A DNA stretch of 64,000 nt from Pseudomonas guariconensis. GTDB taxonomy: Bacteria; Pseudomonadota; Gammaproteobacteria; Pseudomonadales; Pseudomonadaceae. Made by a program: the position numbers and the translations under genes. The stretch is from NCBI RefSeq assembly GCF_024127895.1, contig NZ_JAMYBK010000007.1:124001-188000 (forward strand), given 5' to 3'. Shown here piece after piece: positions 26,892-39,967 of the stretch (positions are counted from its first letter, which is position 1; every line of letters starts with the position of its first letter). Under the pieces are notes generated by a model. That model searched no databases and was not told where the DNA came from. It saw nothing but the letters and a program-made list of their open reading frames with translations.

Positions 26892-28274
26892 ATGCTCGAC
26901 GACCTACGTTGGGATGCCGACCTGATACGTCGCTACGACCTGGCCGGCCCCCGCTATACCTCCTACCCGACCGCCGTCCAACTGCACGGCGAAGTGGGTT
27001 CGTTCGACCTGCTCCACGCCCTGCGCGAGAGCCGCCGCGCGGTACGGCCGCTGTCGCTGTACGTGCATGTGCCGTTCTGCGCCAACATCTGCTACTACTG
27101 CGCGTGCAACAAGGTCATCACCAAGGATCGCGGCCGCGCCCAGCCGTACCTCAAGCGCCTGGAGCAGGAAATCCAGCTCATCGCCTGCCACCTGGCCCCT
27201 AAACAACGCGTTGAACAGCTGCATTTCGGTGGCGGCACGCCGACGTTCCTCAGCCATGTGGAACTGCGCCAGCTGATGGCCTGCCTGCGCCAGCACTTCA
27301 ACCTGCTGGACGACGATTCGGGCGACTACGGCATCGAGATCGACCCGCGCGAAGCCGACTGGTCGACCATGGGCCTGCTCCGCGAGCTGGGCTTCAACCG
27401 CGTCAGCCTCGGCGTGCAGGACCTGGATCCGGCCGTGCAGCGTGCGATCAATCGCCTGCAGAGCCTGGAACAGACCCGCACACTGATCGAGGCAGCACGG
27501 ACCCTGCAGTTCCGCTCGGTCAACCTCGACCTGATCTACGGCCTGCCCCGGCAGACCCCGGAAGGCTTCGCCCGCACCGTCGAGGAAGTGATCCGCCTGC
27601 AACCAGACCGCCTCTCGGTCTTCAACTATGCCCACCTGCCCGAACGCTTCATGCCCCAACGGCGCATCGACAGCAACGAACTGCCTGCGCCAGCCGCCAA
27701 GCTGGAGATGCTCCGCGCCACCATCGAGCAACTGACCGCGGCCGGCTACCGCTACATCGGCATGGACCATTTCGCCCTGCCCGACGACGAGTTGGCCATC
27801 GCCCAGGAGGAAGGCACCCTGCAGCGCAACTTCCAGGGCTACACCACCCATGGACATTGCGACCTGATCGGCCTGGGCGTCTCGGCCATCAGCCAGATCG
27901 GCGACCTCTACTGCCAGAACAGCAGCGACCTCGCCACCTACCAGGACACCCTCTCCACCGCCCAACTGGCGACCCAGCGCGGGCTGCTGTGCGATCAGGA
28001 CGACCGCCTGCGCCGCGCGGTGATCCAGCAGTTGATCTGCCATTTCGAGCTGGACTTCGAAGCGATCGAGCAGGCGTTCACCATCGATTTCCGGGGGTAC
28101 TTCAAGGACCAATGGCCCCAGTTGCAGGCCATGCAGCGGGACGGCCTGATCAGCCTGGACGGCAAGGGCATCAGGGTACTGCCCGCCGGGCGCCTGCTGG
28201 TGCGCTCGGTGTGCATGGTGTTCGACGCCTACCTGGCCCTGCAGGACCGCCAGCGCTTCTCGCGGGTGATCTGA
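26892..28274 (+). CDS. hemN: Oxygen-independent coproporphyrinogen III oxidase
   Basis: A 460-residue radical SAM enzyme that converts coproporphyrinogen III to protoporphyrinogen IX without oxygen in heme synthesis. The cluster motif C-x3-C-x2-C is at Cys63, Cys67 and Cys70 (FCANICYYCAC). Other marks are HFGGGTPTF and the early YTSYPTA. The length is typical of true HemN. The ATG at 26892 lies behind a perfect ANR box, so low-oxygen induction is expected; it supplies heme while cbb3 oxidases are made. Confidence 0.96.
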   Translation: MLDDLRWDADLIRRYDLAGPRYTSYPTAVQLHGEVGSFDLLHALRESRRAVRPLSLYVHVPFCANICYYCACNKVITKDRGRAQPYLKRLEQEIQLIACHLAPKQRVEQLHFGGGTPTFLSHVELRQLMACLRQHFNLLDDDSGDYGIEIDPREADWSTMGLLRELGFNRVSLGVQDLDPAVQRAINRLQSLEQTRTLIEAARTLQFRSVNLDLIYGLPRQTPEGFARTVEEVIRLQPDRLSVFNYAHLPERFMPQRRIDSNELPAPAAKLEMLRATIEQLTAAGYRYIGMDHFALPDDELAIAQEEGTLQRNFQGYTTHGHCDLIGLGVSAISQIGDLYCQNSSDLATYQDTLSTAQLATQRGLLCDQDDRLRRAVIQQLICHFELDFEAIEQAFTIDFRGYFKDQWPQLQAMQRDGLISLDGKGIRVLPAGRLLVRSVCMVFDAYLALQDRQRFSRVI

Positions 28275-28457
28275 CGAGCGAGTCGATCGACCGCATGGAC
28301 TTATTTCCTTGCCAGGCACACTATTGGCCATCATCGGCCTTGACCCGCTGCGGACAAGGCCTCGCCAGGTCGCAACACCATAGCGCCCGCTGGCCTACAA
28401 CCTTGCTGTGAGTTACCCTTACAGCTTATGTGTGCTTTCCCACAAGGATCGATTGAA

Positions 28458-29192
28458 ATGTCCGAGCCAGTCAAACTGCGCCCACACAACCAGGCCCACT
28501 GCAAGGATTGCAGCCTGGCCCCCCTGTGCCTGCCTCTGTCGCTCAACCTGGAAGACATGGATGCACTGGATGAAATCGTCAAACGCGGCCGCCCGCTGAA
28601 GAAAGGCGAGTTCCTGTTCCGCCAAGGTGACAATTTCGGCTCGGTCTATGCCGTACGTTCCGGCGCCCTGAAAACCTTCAGCCTCAGCGACGCCGGCGAG
28701 GAGCAGATCACCGGTTTCCACCTGCCCAGCGAGCTGGTGGGCCTGTCGGGCATGGACACCGAAACCTACCCGGTGTCGGCCCAGGCCCAGGAAACCACCT
28801 CGGTATGCGAGATCCCCTTCGAGCGCCTGGACGAACTCTCGGTCCAACTGCCGCAACTGCGCCGCCAGCTGATGCGGGTGATGAGCCGGGAGATCCGCGA
28901 CGACCAGCAGATGATGCTGCTGTTGTCGAAGAAGACCGCCGACGAGCGCATCGCCACCTTCCTGGTCAACCTCTCCGCGCGCTTCCGTGCCCGTGGTTAT
29001 TCGGCCAACCAGTTCCGCCTGAGCATGTCGCGCAACGAGATAGGCAACTACCTGGGCCTGGCGGTGGAGACCGTGTCGCGGGTGTTCACCCGCTTCCAGC
29101 AGAACGGCCTGATCAAGGCCGAAGGCAAGGAAGTGCACATCCTCGACCCGATCCAGCTGTGCGCGCTGGCGGGCGGGGCGATGGAAGCCTGA
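28458..29192 (+). CDS. anr: Anaerobic regulator Anr (Fnr family)
   Basis: A 244-residue oxygen sensor and DNA-binding regulator. Cys15, Cys18 and Cys24 near the N-terminus and Cys117 are the four expected ligands of the oxygen-labile 4Fe-4S cluster. The cNMP-like domain is followed by an Fnr-type helix-turn-helix, [26 protein letters not shown], whose ETVSR recognition helix is that of TTGAT-binding Fnr proteins (shown here in part). The ATG at 28458 gives the standard start; an ATG ten codons earlier is less likely. Probable targets in this window are cco1, ccoG and hemN. Confidence 0.95.
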   Translation: MSEPVKLRPHNQAHCKDCSLAPLCLPLSLNLEDMDALDEIVKRGRPLKKGEFLFRQGDNFGSVYAVRSGALKTFSLSDAGEEQITGFHLPSELVGLSGMDTETYPVSAQAQETTSVCEIPFERLDELSVQLPQLRRQLMRVMSREIRDDQQMMLLLSKKTADERIATFLVNLSARFRARGYSANQFRLSMSRNEIGNYLGLAVETVSRVFTRFQQNGLIKAEGKEVHILDPIQLCALAGGAMEA

Positions 29193-29244
29193 AGCCCTTC
29201 GCGCGGCGGGGTATACTGGCGCATTCGTTTTCCAGGAAAGCAGC

Positions 29245-29793
29245 ATGCACAGCGATACTTTCGACCTCAAGGCCTTGATCCGCCCAGTGCCGGACTTCCC
29301 CAAGCCGGGCGTGATCTTCCGCGACATCACCCCGCTGTTCCAGTCGCCACGTGGGTTGCGCTACGTCGCCGACCAGTTCATCGAGCGCTATGTGGAGGCC
29401 GAATTCAGCCATATCGGCGCCATGGATGCGCGGGGCTTCCTGATCGGCTCGATCATCGCCCATCAGTTGAACAAGCCGCTGATCCTGTTCCGCAAGCAGG
29501 GCAAGCTGCCGGCCGAGGTGTTGGCCGAGGCCTACCAGACCGAGTACGGCGAAGCCTTCCTGGAGGTGCATGCCGACAGCCTGTGCGAAGGCGATTCGGT
29601 GCTGATTTTCGATGACCTGATCGCCACTGGCGGCACCCTGCTGGCCGCTACCAACCTGGTGCGTCGCACCGGTGCCGAGGTATTCGAGGCCGCGGCGATC
29701 ATCGACTTGCCGCAGCTGGAGGGTTCCCGTCGCCTGCAGGCGGTTGGTGTGCCGACCTTCTGCCTGACCGAGTTTTCGCTCAGCGAGTATTGA
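29245..29793 (+). CDS. apt: Adenine phosphoribosyltransferase
   Basis: A 182-residue purine salvage enzyme forming AMP from adenine and PRPP. The PRPP-binding loop is visible as [16 protein letters not shown] near residues 115-130, and the N-terminus [20 protein letters not shown] is typical of Apt. A -10-like TATACT at 29212-29217 lies upstream. It follows anr by about 50 bases but probably has its own promoter. Confidence 0.95.
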   Translation: MHSDTFDLKALIRPVPDFPKPGVIFRDITPLFQSPRGLRYVADQFIERYVEAEFSHIGAMDARGFLIGSIIAHQLNKPLILFRKQGKLPAEVLAEAYQTEYGEAFLEVHADSLCEGDSVLIFDDLIATGGTLLAATNLVRRTGAEVFEAAAIIDLPQLEGSRRLQAVGVPTFCLTEFSLSEY

Positions 29794-29803
29794 GTCGCCT
29801 GCT

Positions 29804-29850
29804 GGGGCCGCTCGGCGGCCCATTCGCGGGCAAGCCCGCTCCCACAGGGC
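29804..29850. repeat. REP-type element (first of an inverted pair)
   Basis: GGGGCCGCTCGGCGGCCC is followed by CGCGGGCAAGCCCGCTCCCACAGGG, just after the apt stop codon. With the element at 29952 it forms a head-to-head pair in the apt-recR gap and may end transcription from both sides. Confidence 0.7.
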
Positions 29851-29951
29851 CCTTCGCCAGCCGTATGTTCTCTGCGCGACAGCGCAACCCAAAAAGGCTG
29901 GGTTATCTCCCACAGGGCCCCTGCAAGCCATATCACTTGTGATCGACGCTC

Positions 29952-29998
29952 ACCCTGTGGGAGCCGGCTTGCCGGTGATGGGGCGCGAAGCGGCCCCC
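29952..29998. repeat. REP-type element (second, inverted)
   Basis: ACCCTGTGGGAGCCGGCTTGCCGG followed by GGGGCGCGAAGCGGCCCC is a REP unit in the opposite orientation to the one at 29804. It ends ten bases before the recR stop codon. Confidence 0.7.
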
Positions 29999-30008
29999 GA
30001 TCACCGTT

Positions 30009-30611
30009 TCACAGCGAAATCGGTCTGCGCCCGGCAAAGGCATGGGCCAGGGTCCCGCCATCCACCAGCTCCAGCTCCCCGCCCAGCGGCACGCCATGGG
30101 CGATGCGCGAGGCGGTCAGGCCTTTCTCGGCCAGCAGTTGGGCAATGTAGTGGGCAGTCGCCTCCCCTTCCACCGTGGGGTTGGTCGCGAGGATCACCTC
30201 GGTGAAGGTGCCCTGCTCCTCGATCCGTGCCATCAGCTGCGGGATACCGATCGCCTCGGGTCCCAGGCCGTCCAGTGGCGACAGATGCCCCTTGAGCACG
30301 AAGTAGCGGCCGCGATAGCCGGTCTGCTCCACCGCATATACGTCCACGGGGCCTTCCACGACGCACAGCTGGGTGTCGTCCCGGCGTGGGTCGGCGCACT
30401 GGGGGCAGAGTTCCTGTTCGGTCAGGGTGCGACACTGGCGGCAGTGGCCGACACCCTCCATGGCCTGGGTCAGGGCCTGGGCCAGGCGCAGGCCGCCGCT
30501 GCGGTCGCGTTCGAGCAACTGCAGGGCCATGCGCTGGGCAGATTTCTGGCCGACGCCGGGGAGCGTGCGCAGGGCGTCGATCAGTTGGCGGATCAGGGGG
30601 CTGAAGCTCAT
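30009..30611 (-). CDS. recR: Recombination mediator protein RecR
   Basis: A 200-residue recombination protein that helps load RecA with RecF and RecO. It has the helix-hairpin-helix [13 protein letters not shown], a zinc finger of the form C-x2-C-x(n)-C-x2-C ([16 protein letters not shown]), and a Toprim domain ([14 protein letters not shown]). The ATG at 30611 gives the family length; the frame stays open upstream into a repeat but without similarity. It is normally in an operon with dnaX and ybaB, but here a terminator and a 470-base repeat region lie between. Confidence 0.95.
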   Translation of the reverse strand: MSFSPLIRQLIDALRTLPGVGQKSAQRMALQLLERDRSGGLRLAQALTQAMEGVGHCRQCRTLTEQELCPQCADPRRDDTQLCVVEGPVDVYAVEQTGYRGRYFVLKGHLSPLDGLGPEAIGIPQLMARIEEQGTFTEVILATNPTVEGEATAHYIAQLLAEKGLTASRIAHGVPLGGELELVDGGTLAHAFAGRRPISL

Positions 30612-30689
30612 GGGGAAGGCCTGACAGATCAATAGGAGGCGGTTTATACCGAGCGGTGGCATCCACGTCAAATCAGCGGAAGCAGGTCC

Positions 30690-30990
<301 letters not shown>

Positions 30991-31019
30991 CTCAACGTAC
31001 TTATTTTGCAGCACAATAA

Positions 31020-31049
31020 AAAAGCCGCTCCGGCAATCGGAAGCGGCTT
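31020..31049 (-). terminator. Intrinsic terminator of dnaX-ybaB
   Basis: On the minus strand a 9-bp stem AAAGCCGCT/AGCGGCTTT, with further CCG/CGG pairing in the loop, is followed by a T-rich run. It lies 36 bases after the ybaB stop codon. Confidence 0.85.
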
Positions 31050-31084
31050 TCGATATGCAGCCAGCTCTACCTGGCAACACAGCC

Positions 31085-31411
31085 TCAGAACGGCAGCTTG
31101 AAACCCGGTGGCAGTTGCATGCCAGCCGTCATGCTCCCCATCTTCTCCTGACTGTTCTGCTCGACCTTGCGCACCGCGTCGTTAACCGCAGCGGCAATCA
31201 GGTCCTCGAGCACTTCCTTGTCTTCCTGCATCAGGCTGTCATCGATGCTGATGCGCTTGACGTCGTGGCGACCGGTCATCACCACGCTGACCAGGCCAGC
31301 ACCGGATTGGCCAGTCACTTCGGCATTGGCCAGCTCTTCCTGCATCTTGGCCATCTTTTCCTGCATCTGCTGAGCCTGCTTCATCAGGCCGGCCATGCCA
31401 CCTTTCATCAT
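31085..31411 (-). CDS. ybaB: Nucleoid-associated protein YbaB/EbfC
   Basis: A 108-residue DNA-binding protein of the YbaB/EbfC family, a small dimer associated with the nucleoid. It opens with [20 protein letters not shown], a helical Met/Gln-rich stretch, and has the usual core [10 protein letters not shown]. The ATG at 31411 has a GAGGTG ribosome site; the longer frame to 31465 would reach into dnaX. It lies 64 bases downstream of dnaX, the usual arrangement. Confidence 0.93.
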   Translation of the reverse strand: MMKGGMAGLMKQAQQMQEKMAKMQEELANAEVTGQSGAGLVSVVMTGRHDVKRISIDDSLMQEDKEVLEDLIAAAVNDAVRKVEQNSQEKMGSMTAGMQLPPGFKLPF

Positions 31412-31475
31412 GGGGTACACCTCGATTGGGTCATGTGATACGGCCCAGCACAAGGCCGGCCGCACGGTTATCCGT

Positions 31476-33554
31476 TCATTGGCCCTGGCTGGCCAGGGCG
31501 TCTACAGGCTCAATAGTATCCTGTCGCACCGTCGCACCGAACTGCCGGATCATCTGCTGGATGAGTGGGTCCTGCTCGATCGACGCCTCCGCATCACGCT
31601 GGCGCTCGGCACGCTTGCGGGCGGCAGCCTGGGCCGGGGTCTCCTGCTCGGGGCGGATCAGCTCGATCTTCAGCCGCAGGGTACGCCCCAGGTGCTGGTT
31701 GAGCGCCTCGTTCAGGCGACGCTGCTGGGTCGCATTGAACAGCGCCCCCTGGCCAGGGTCCAGGTGCAGCAGCCAGTCGTCACCCTCAGCAGCGATCAAC
31801 GTACAGTTCGCCGCGATGTTGCCCGTCATCCCGGAGACAGGCAACTGTGGGAATAATTCCAGCCATTGCAGGGCAAGGCCCGTGGCCGGCTGGGCCGCCG
31901 GCAGCGGCTCCACTACCGGGGCCGGCTCGGCTTCGTGGACATGCTCGGCCAACTCGTCCAGGTAGCTGAAACCCGCCGGATCGCTGTCCGGGGTGTAGTA
32001 GTCCTCGTCCAACGGCGGCTCGTCGTCGCGGTCCATGCCGGCCGAGTCATAGGCAGACGGGTCGAATGGCGGCTCGTCGTAGGCCGGCTGGCTGGCTCGC
32101 GGCTCGGGTGCCGGGGCCGCTGGCACAGGGTCGACGGTCACAGGGGCCGGGCTGGGGTCTTCCCACGGCAGGTCGACGACCTCTTCCTCGACCGTGTCCG
32201 GCTCCGGCGCAGCGGCTTCAGCCTGGGGCTCAGGCTCGGGCGTAGGCTCCGGCAGGGGTTCGGCCACAGGCTCGGGCAACACGGCCTGCTCCACCACGGG
32301 CGCAGCGGGCACGACCGGTACGGCCTCTGCCGGTGCAACGGCGTGCACAGGAGTATTGGCGACAGCTGGCTCGGCGGCAGGCGCCGCAGCTGCCACCGGG
32401 CTTGCAGGATCAGCTGTGGCCTGGCTGATCCCCACCGGCTTTAGTACCGGCCTCGGGGCATCGTCGCTGTCGGCCGGCCGAAAGGCCAGCATCCGCAGCA
32501 GGACCATTTCGAAACCGCCGCGCGGGTCCGGTGCCAGCGGCAGGTCACGACGGCCGATCAGGCCCATCTGGTAATAGAACTGCACATCCTCGGCCGGCAG
32601 GGCCGAAGCCAGCGCCAGGACCCGCTCGCGGTCACCCTGGCCGTTGTCGACCGCCTCCGGTAGCGCCTGGGCGATGGCCACCCGGTGCAACACGTTGAGC
32701 ATCTCGGCCAGCACGCCGTTCCAGTCCGGCCCCTGTTCGGCGAGGTTGCGCACCGCCTCCAGCAGCGCCCGGGCATCGCCTTCCAGCAGCGCCTGGAGCA
32801 CCCCATACACCTGGCCGTGGTCGAGGCTGCCGAGCATCGCCCGGACATCGGCGGCCAGCACCTTGCCCTCGCCGAAGGCGATGGCCTGGTCGGTCAGGCT
32901 CATGGCATCGCGCATCGAACCGTCGGCGGCGCGGCCGAGCAGCCACAGGGCATCTTCCTCGAACGGCACGTTCTCGGCGCCGAGCACATGGCTCAGGTGC
33001 TCGACCACCCGCTCCGGGCTCATGTTCTTCAGGGAGAACTGCAGGCAGCGCGAGAGAATGGTCGCCGGCAGCTTCTGCGGGTCGGTGGTGGCGAGGATGA
33101 ACTTGACGTAGGGTGGCGGCTCTTCCAGCGTCTTGAGCAAGGCGTTGAACGAGTGGGTCGAGAGCATGTGCACTTCGTCGATCAGGTAGACCTTGAAGCG
33201 CCCACGGCTCGGCGCGTACTGCACGTTGTCGAGCAACTCGCGGGTATCCTCGACCTTGGTACGGCTCGCGGCATCGATCTCGATCAGGTCGACGAAACGG
33301 CCTTCGTCGATCTCCCGACACACCGAACAGGTGCCGCAGGGCGTCGAGGTGATACCGGTTTCGCAGTTCAGGCACTTGGCGATGATTCGCGCGATGGTGG
33401 TCTTGCCCACCCCACGGGTACCGGTGAACAGGTAGGCATGATGCAGGCGCTGGTTGTCCAGGGCGTTGATCAAAGCCTTGAGCACATGGGTCTGGCCGAC
33501 CATTTCGCGGAACGAGCGCGGACGCCATTTACGTGCAAGAACCTGATAACTCAT
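31476..33554 (-). CDS. dnaX: DNA polymerase III subunits gamma/tau
   Basis: A 692-residue clamp-loader ATPase. Walker A is GTRGVGKT at residues 45-52; zinc-binding Cys64, Cys73, Cys76 and Cys79 follow; the DEVHML and LSRC motifs of sensor regions are present. A long Pro/Glu/Ala-rich linker (about residues 375-540) leads to the tau-specific C-terminal domain that contacts the polymerase and helicase. No obvious slippery heptamer for gamma production was noticed. The ATG at 33554 gives the family start [12 protein letters not shown]. Confidence 0.96.
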   Translation of the reverse strand: MSYQVLARKWRPRSFREMVGQTHVLKALINALDNQRLHHAYLFTGTRGVGKTTIARIIAKCLNCETGITSTPCGTCSVCREIDEGRFVDLIEIDAASRTKVEDTRELLDNVQYAPSRGRFKVYLIDEVHMLSTHSFNALLKTLEEPPPYVKFILATTDPQKLPATILSRCLQFSLKNMSPERVVEHLSHVLGAENVPFEEDALWLLGRAADGSMRDAMSLTDQAIAFGEGKVLAADVRAMLGSLDHGQVYGVLQALLEGDARALLEAVRNLAEQGPDWNGVLAEMLNVLHRVAIAQALPEAVDNGQGDRERVLALASALPAEDVQFYYQMGLIGRRDLPLAPDPRGGFEMVLLRMLAFRPADSDDAPRPVLKPVGISQATADPASPVAAAAPAAEPAVANTPVHAVAPAEAVPVVPAAPVVEQAVLPEPVAEPLPEPTPEPEPQAEAAAPEPDTVEEEVVDLPWEDPSPAPVTVDPVPAAPAPEPRASQPAYDEPPFDPSAYDSAGMDRDDEPPLDEDYYTPDSDPAGFSYLDELAEHVHEAEPAPVVEPLPAAQPATGLALQWLELFPQLPVSGMTGNIAANCTLIAAEGDDWLLHLDPGQGALFNATQQRRLNEALNQHLGRTLRLKIELIRPEQETPAQAAARKRAERQRDAEASIEQDPLIQQMIRQFGATVRQDTIEPVDALASQGQ

Positions 33555-33685
33555 CAAAAACCATCGCAACCTGAACGAGCGGAAGATCGCTAATGCTAGC
33601 GGAGCGGGGGCAAAATTGCACCCTGCCGAACTCGTCTAAGCTAACGATCAGGCGCACGCCTGGGCAACGATCAAGGAGGATTGAC

Positions 33686-34474
33686 GTGCGGCGAGTCCTG
33701 GCCATCTTGATGCTGTGGGCGAGCCACGGCCTGGCGGAGCAACCGACGCTGCGCTTTTCCGTGGCCGAAAGCTGGAGCATGCCGCTGATCCGCATCGAGC
33801 ACGAGCAGCCGGTGGACGGTATCCTCTTCGACCTCATGCAGGCCCTGGCCCGCGAGGCGGGCGTGCGCCCGGAATACCACCTGCTGGCCCGCCTGCGCCT
33901 GCAGCAGGCCGTCGACGAGGGCGACATCGATGTGCGCTGCTACGTCGCCAGCCACTGGCTCAACGATCACGCCGGCAATTTCCTGTGGAGCGTACCGTTG
34001 ATCCGCCAGCGCGACCTGCTGGTCGGCAGGGCCGATGACCGTAGCCCTGTCCTGCCTGAACAGCTCCCGCCCCAGGCCATCGGCACCGTGCTGGGCTACA
34101 CCTACCCCACCCTCGCCCCACTCTTCAAGCAGGGCCGCCTGCGTCGCGAGGACAGCCGCAACCAGTTGCTCGCCCTGCAGAAGCTGCAGGCTGGCCGCTA
34201 TCGCCATGCGGTGAGCAACCAGTTGTCGCTGCAATGGTTCAACCACGCCTTGCCAGCGCAGGAACGCCTGCAGCCCCTGGCAGTGTTGGAGGAACAGGAA
34301 CTGGGGTGCATGGTACGCAACGACCCGGCGCTACCGACGCAGCGCGTGCTCAGGGCGCTGGTGCGGATGAAGCAGTCCGGGGAGATCGAGGCCATCGTCC
34401 AGCGCTACGGCACCTTGGCCCATCAACCCGAGAACGATCAACTGGCCGTGCCCAGCCAGATCTCCGGTCGATGA
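33686..34474 (+). CDS. Orphan periplasmic binding protein (SBP_bac_3 type)
   Basis: A 262-residue protein starting at GTG behind a strong AAGGAGG site. A signal peptide (VLAILMLWASHGLAEQ) leads into a family 3 solute-binding domain with DGILFDLMQALAREAG and IGTVLGYTYPTL. Like the protein at 11392-12204 it has no transporter genes nearby, so its ligand and role are unknown. It diverges from dnaX. The 131-base gap between the two genes contains a CAGGCG/CGCCTG hairpin at 33649-33662. Confidence 0.7.
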   Translation: MRRVLAILMLWASHGLAEQPTLRFSVAESWSMPLIRIEHEQPVDGILFDLMQALAREAGVRPEYHLLARLRLQQAVDEGDIDVRCYVASHWLNDHAGNFLWSVPLIRQRDLLVGRADDRSPVLPEQLPPQAIGTVLGYTYPTLAPLFKQGRLRREDSRNQLLALQKLQAGRYRHAVSNQLSLQWFNHALPAQERLQPLAVLEEQELGCMVRNDPALPTQRVLRALVRMKQSGEIEAIVQRYGTLAHQPENDQLAVPSQISGR

Positions 34475-34550
34475 CGGTGCTAGCAAGACTGCGACCGTGA
34501 AAATCCGAACCTTTTCATAAACGAGTGCGCGTTGCTGGCTGCATACCCCG

Positions 34551-36512
34551 TCAATAACCATGCGATTCGCGGAACGACTTGCCCTTGTGGTAGGCGATCC
34601 ACTCCTCCACATCGTAGGGCAGGTAGAGCTGTCGGCGGGCGCGGGACAGGGCGATGTACACGGCGCAAATCCGCGCATCGAACTCATAGGCATCCTTGAA
34701 GGTGCCAAGCGACATCAACCCCGGGGTCAGCAACACCTGGTCGAACTCCAGCCCCCCCGCGTCCTGCGCCATCATCAGCATCAGGTTGTCGGGATGATCG
34801 CTGACCCGGCTCTCCAGCCGGGTCAGGTCGCCGACCCGGAACCCTTCCCTCAGCCTGTTCTCCACCCACAGGAACGATTCGTCATGCTGGTTGGCATGGC
34901 GTACCTGCTGCCAGTCGGTCATATGGGCAAAGTACGGGTGCGCCGTCTGCGCGTCTTGCTCGTAGTAGTTGTGGGCATACAGGGCCGCCCTGGACAGCTG
35001 GGTGGCCGAGCGCATGAAATGCTGCATGTCCTGGGCATCGGGAAAACCGATCCCACGGTCGCGCTCGGTCATTTCCATGGCCCACTTCATCGTGTCCCAG
35101 CGTGAAGCGGTCAATACCACGCAACCGGCCGGCGGCACGAACCCCTCGGGATAGCGCTTGACGCTCACGTCCACGGGGCTGGCGCCGGCGAAGGCGAGCT
35201 TGGACTTGTACGAGTGGACGTTGATCAATGGATTGATCAAGCGCTCGACCTTGGCGCCGGAGCGCACCGACAACGCGACATCACGCTGGCGCACCTCGCG
35301 CCGCTGCTGGAAGCCAGGCCCCTTGGCCCGCTGGTATTCATCGCCCAGGGTGATCAGCGCCTGCCTGCCTCGCTCGATGATCTGCAGCAACGACTCCGGC
35401 ACATCCTGGCTCTCGTCGATGATGACGTGGCTGTAGTACGCCGGCACGCTGAAGCCCGCCAAGCTGGCCCGCTTGATGGCCAGCAGCGCCGGGAAGCCGG
35501 TCTGCGAATCCCAGGCGGGCTCTATCTGCAGGTACGACCAAAGGCGGCTCGAGTACTCCAGCAGGACCTGGCTGTCCTGGCGAGACAAGGGCATCTCGAA
35601 GAATGGCAGGTGTCGCGAGGTCAGGCTGTGGCTACGGGACTCGCAGTAGTTCTTCAGCAACTCCAGGCAGATATCCAGTGTTTGCCGTGCACCGTACTGG
35701 CGAAAACCGACGATCCCCAGTTGCTCGGCCAGCGCGCGCTTGTCCGTATGCCTGGCAGTCGCTTTAAGCGGCCTGGGTCGGGGCCCCGACAACAGCATGT
35801 GGGCGAAGGCCTCGAAGGTCTTGCCCAGCGCCTTGTGGGCCTGGGGGCCGATGCGCTTGCGCAAGGCATCGAGTTTTCCAGGGGTACGGGCAAGCGCCAG
35901 CACCCTGCCCGACGGTAGGCAGTCCATCAGGGCCCCCAGCAGGTAGCTCTTGCCGATGCCTGCATAGCCTTGGATATGCAGGTCCTCTCCTGGGTCGGCG
36001 CGCACGATCCTGAGCAGCTTGTCCTGCTCCCGGGTCAGCCAGCGCTCCTTGTCGTAACCGGTGAAAACCTGCTGGGAAAACGGATTGGCGGCCTGGTACT
36101 TGTGGCCGCTGAAGGTGAAATCCCAAGTGCCGTCTTCATGCAGGTAATCGCGGGCGGCCACCTCGTCGGCCTTCATCAGGCGCAGGTTCGCCTTCTTCAG
36201 CAGCCTCAGGCCATGATGCAGGCTTTGCGCATCGAACAAGCGCCGGGCCTCCGTAAGCAGCCCAACGCCGGGCGCGTGACGGCTGTCGGCCGCCCAGGCC
36301 AGAAGTTTCGCCAGCAGCTTCTCCGCCGCGGCCGGTCGCAGGTCCTGCCCTGCCCCCTTGGCCAGGTGCTGAATGACCAGCACCGCCGCCAGTTCCGCCT
36401 CGCTCAAGGCTTCGAGCGCCGCATCGCCCTGAGCGTCGAGCAGCCCCTGGCACACCTCGGCGGTGACGGGAAGAAACACAGGGTGGGAAAAGTCGTGGTG
36501 TTCAGGTTGCAT
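34551..36512 (-). CDS. UvrD-like superfamily 1 helicase/ATPase
   Basis: A 653-residue protein with SF1 helicase motifs: Walker A GYAGIGKS (182-189), Walker B IIDESQD (364-370), motif III-like LGDEYQRAKG (389-398), motif V-like AGGLEFDQVLL (585-595, with Gly where UvrD has Lys in AKGLE), and motif VI YIALSRARRQLYL (619-631). The first 150 residues match no domain I recognise. Its substrate and pathway are unknown; DNA repair, plasmid or phage defence are all possible. It lies 30 bases behind a small gene on the same strand, and the pair sits between ffs and a convergent gene. Confidence 0.75.
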   Translation of the reverse strand: MQPEHHDFSHPVFLPVTAEVCQGLLDAQGDAALEALSEAELAAVLVIQHLAKGAGQDLRPAAAEKLLAKLLAWAADSRHAPGVGLLTEARRLFDAQSLHHGLRLLKKANLRLMKADEVAARDYLHEDGTWDFTFSGHKYQAANPFSQQVFTGYDKERWLTREQDKLLRIVRADPGEDLHIQGYAGIGKSYLLGALMDCLPSGRVLALARTPGKLDALRKRIGPQAHKALGKTFEAFAHMLLSGPRPRPLKATARHTDKRALAEQLGIVGFRQYGARQTLDICLELLKNYCESRSHSLTSRHLPFFEMPLSRQDSQVLLEYSSRLWSYLQIEPAWDSQTGFPALLAIKRASLAGFSVPAYYSHVIIDESQDVPESLLQIIERGRQALITLGDEYQRAKGPGFQQRREVRQRDVALSVRSGAKVERLINPLINVHSYKSKLAFAGASPVDVSVKRYPEGFVPPAGCVVLTASRWDTMKWAMEMTERDRGIGFPDAQDMQHFMRSATQLSRAALYAHNYYEQDAQTAHPYFAHMTDWQQVRHANQHDESFLWVENRLREGFRVGDLTRLESRVSDHPDNLMLMMAQDAGGLEFDQVLLTPGLMSLGTFKDAYEFDARICAVYIALSRARRQLYLPYDVEEWIAYHKGKSFRESHGY

Positions 36513-36542
36513 ACGCGCTCACGGCAAGATGGCGAAGATCGT

Positions 36543-36977
36543 TCAGGACTTGGAGGTTTCAGGATCGCCCGCGACCTCGAGCGCATACTCGTAGGCCCCC
36601 AGGCTGCCCGACATCCCTCCCGGATACACCCTGCCCCGCCCGTCGACAGGCACCTGCCGAGCATCGGCCTCGAGCAGGCCATCGAGTTCGTGGAGGGCCA
36701 TTTCCAGGAGTTTGCGCAAGTCCCTCGCATTACTGGCCGAGACCCGCAGCTGGAAGTCCAGGCCATCGAGCAGAGCCCCTTCCGGCTTATCGGACGGCGC
36801 GTCGCTGGCCAGGCTGGCCTCGCTCAGGATCCGCTCATGCTCCTCTTCCATCTGGTCCAGCACCTTCGTCAGTTCCAGGACCTTCTCGGGATGGGCCGCC
36901 ATCTCGTTCTTGATCTCCAGGCGGCGCAGCTGCCATTCGCGGATCCTCTGGCGGGTCTGCTCGTCAACTTGATCCAT
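36543..36977 (-). CDS. Hypothetical helical protein paired with the helicase
   Basis: A 144-residue protein I do not recognise. The first 60 residues are highly charged and probably helical or coiled coil (RIREWQLRRLEIKNEM, VLDQMEEEHERI). A second helix-rich part contains RDLRKLLEMALHELDGLL. There is no signal peptide or membrane segment. The ATG at 36977 is chosen because the sequence before it looks non-coding. It precedes the helicase gene by 30 bases and is probably its operon partner. Confidence 0.6.
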   Translation of the reverse strand: MDQVDEQTRQRIREWQLRRLEIKNEMAAHPEKVLELTKVLDQMEEEHERILSEASLASDAPSDKPEGALLDGLDFQLRVSASNARDLRKLLEMALHELDGLLEADARQVPVDGRGRVYPGGMSGSLGAYEYALEVAGDPETSKS

Positions 36978-37148
36978 GGTCGCTACCTCACGGCCGAAAT
37001 GCACTGACAGGAATGCCGTGCATGATAAAGCGCCTAGGGCAAAGGTGCAGGGAAAAGAACGAAGGCGTGCATGAGCACCGCCAGGGGGCTGGCGACACGA
37101 CGAGGACAGGAGGGTGAAACGAGGTGGCGGACGCCAGAAATGGAGGCG

Positions 37149-37251
37149 GCCCCACCAGCCACACCCCGGCACACGATGTCACCGCTGCGGCTGCTCCCTT
37201 CCAGGCCTGACCGGGTTCACGGCTGATCGTTGCGGGGGGACCGATGGGGCC
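37149..37251 (-). ncRNA. ffs: 4.5S RNA of the signal recognition particle
   Basis: The minus strand holds the conserved SRP RNA domain IV, GGTCAGGCCTGGAAGGGAGC, with the closing arms GGCCCCATC at the 5' side and GTGGGGCC at the 3' side. This forms the long rod-like hairpin that binds Ffh. Exact ends are estimated from the terminal pairing, within a few bases. It lies between the helicase pair and ligA. Confidence 0.95.
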
Positions 37252-37286
37252 ACCACGACGCGGCTCGTCAAGCGACGAGCCGCGTC

Positions 37287-37314
37287 ATTGTACCGGTCTG
37301 GGGCGAAGTTACAA
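37287..37314 (-). promoter_or_regulatory. Promoter of ffs
   Basis: On the minus strand TTGTAA (37314-37309) and TACAAT (37292-37287) are separated by 16 bases. The predicted start would give a short leader with a 9-bp hairpin CGGCTCGTC/GACGAGCCG (37261-37282 region) before the mature RNA. Confidence 0.6.
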
Positions 37315-37367
37315 GCGCTGGCTCAAGAAAAAACCATCATTTCTCAATAACTTGCCCCACCGCCCAG

Positions 37368-39923
<2,556 letters not shown>

Positions 39924-39967
39924 TCAGGGCGGACAGGATCGAGGCCGGGCCTGCCCGCTGGGGTACC

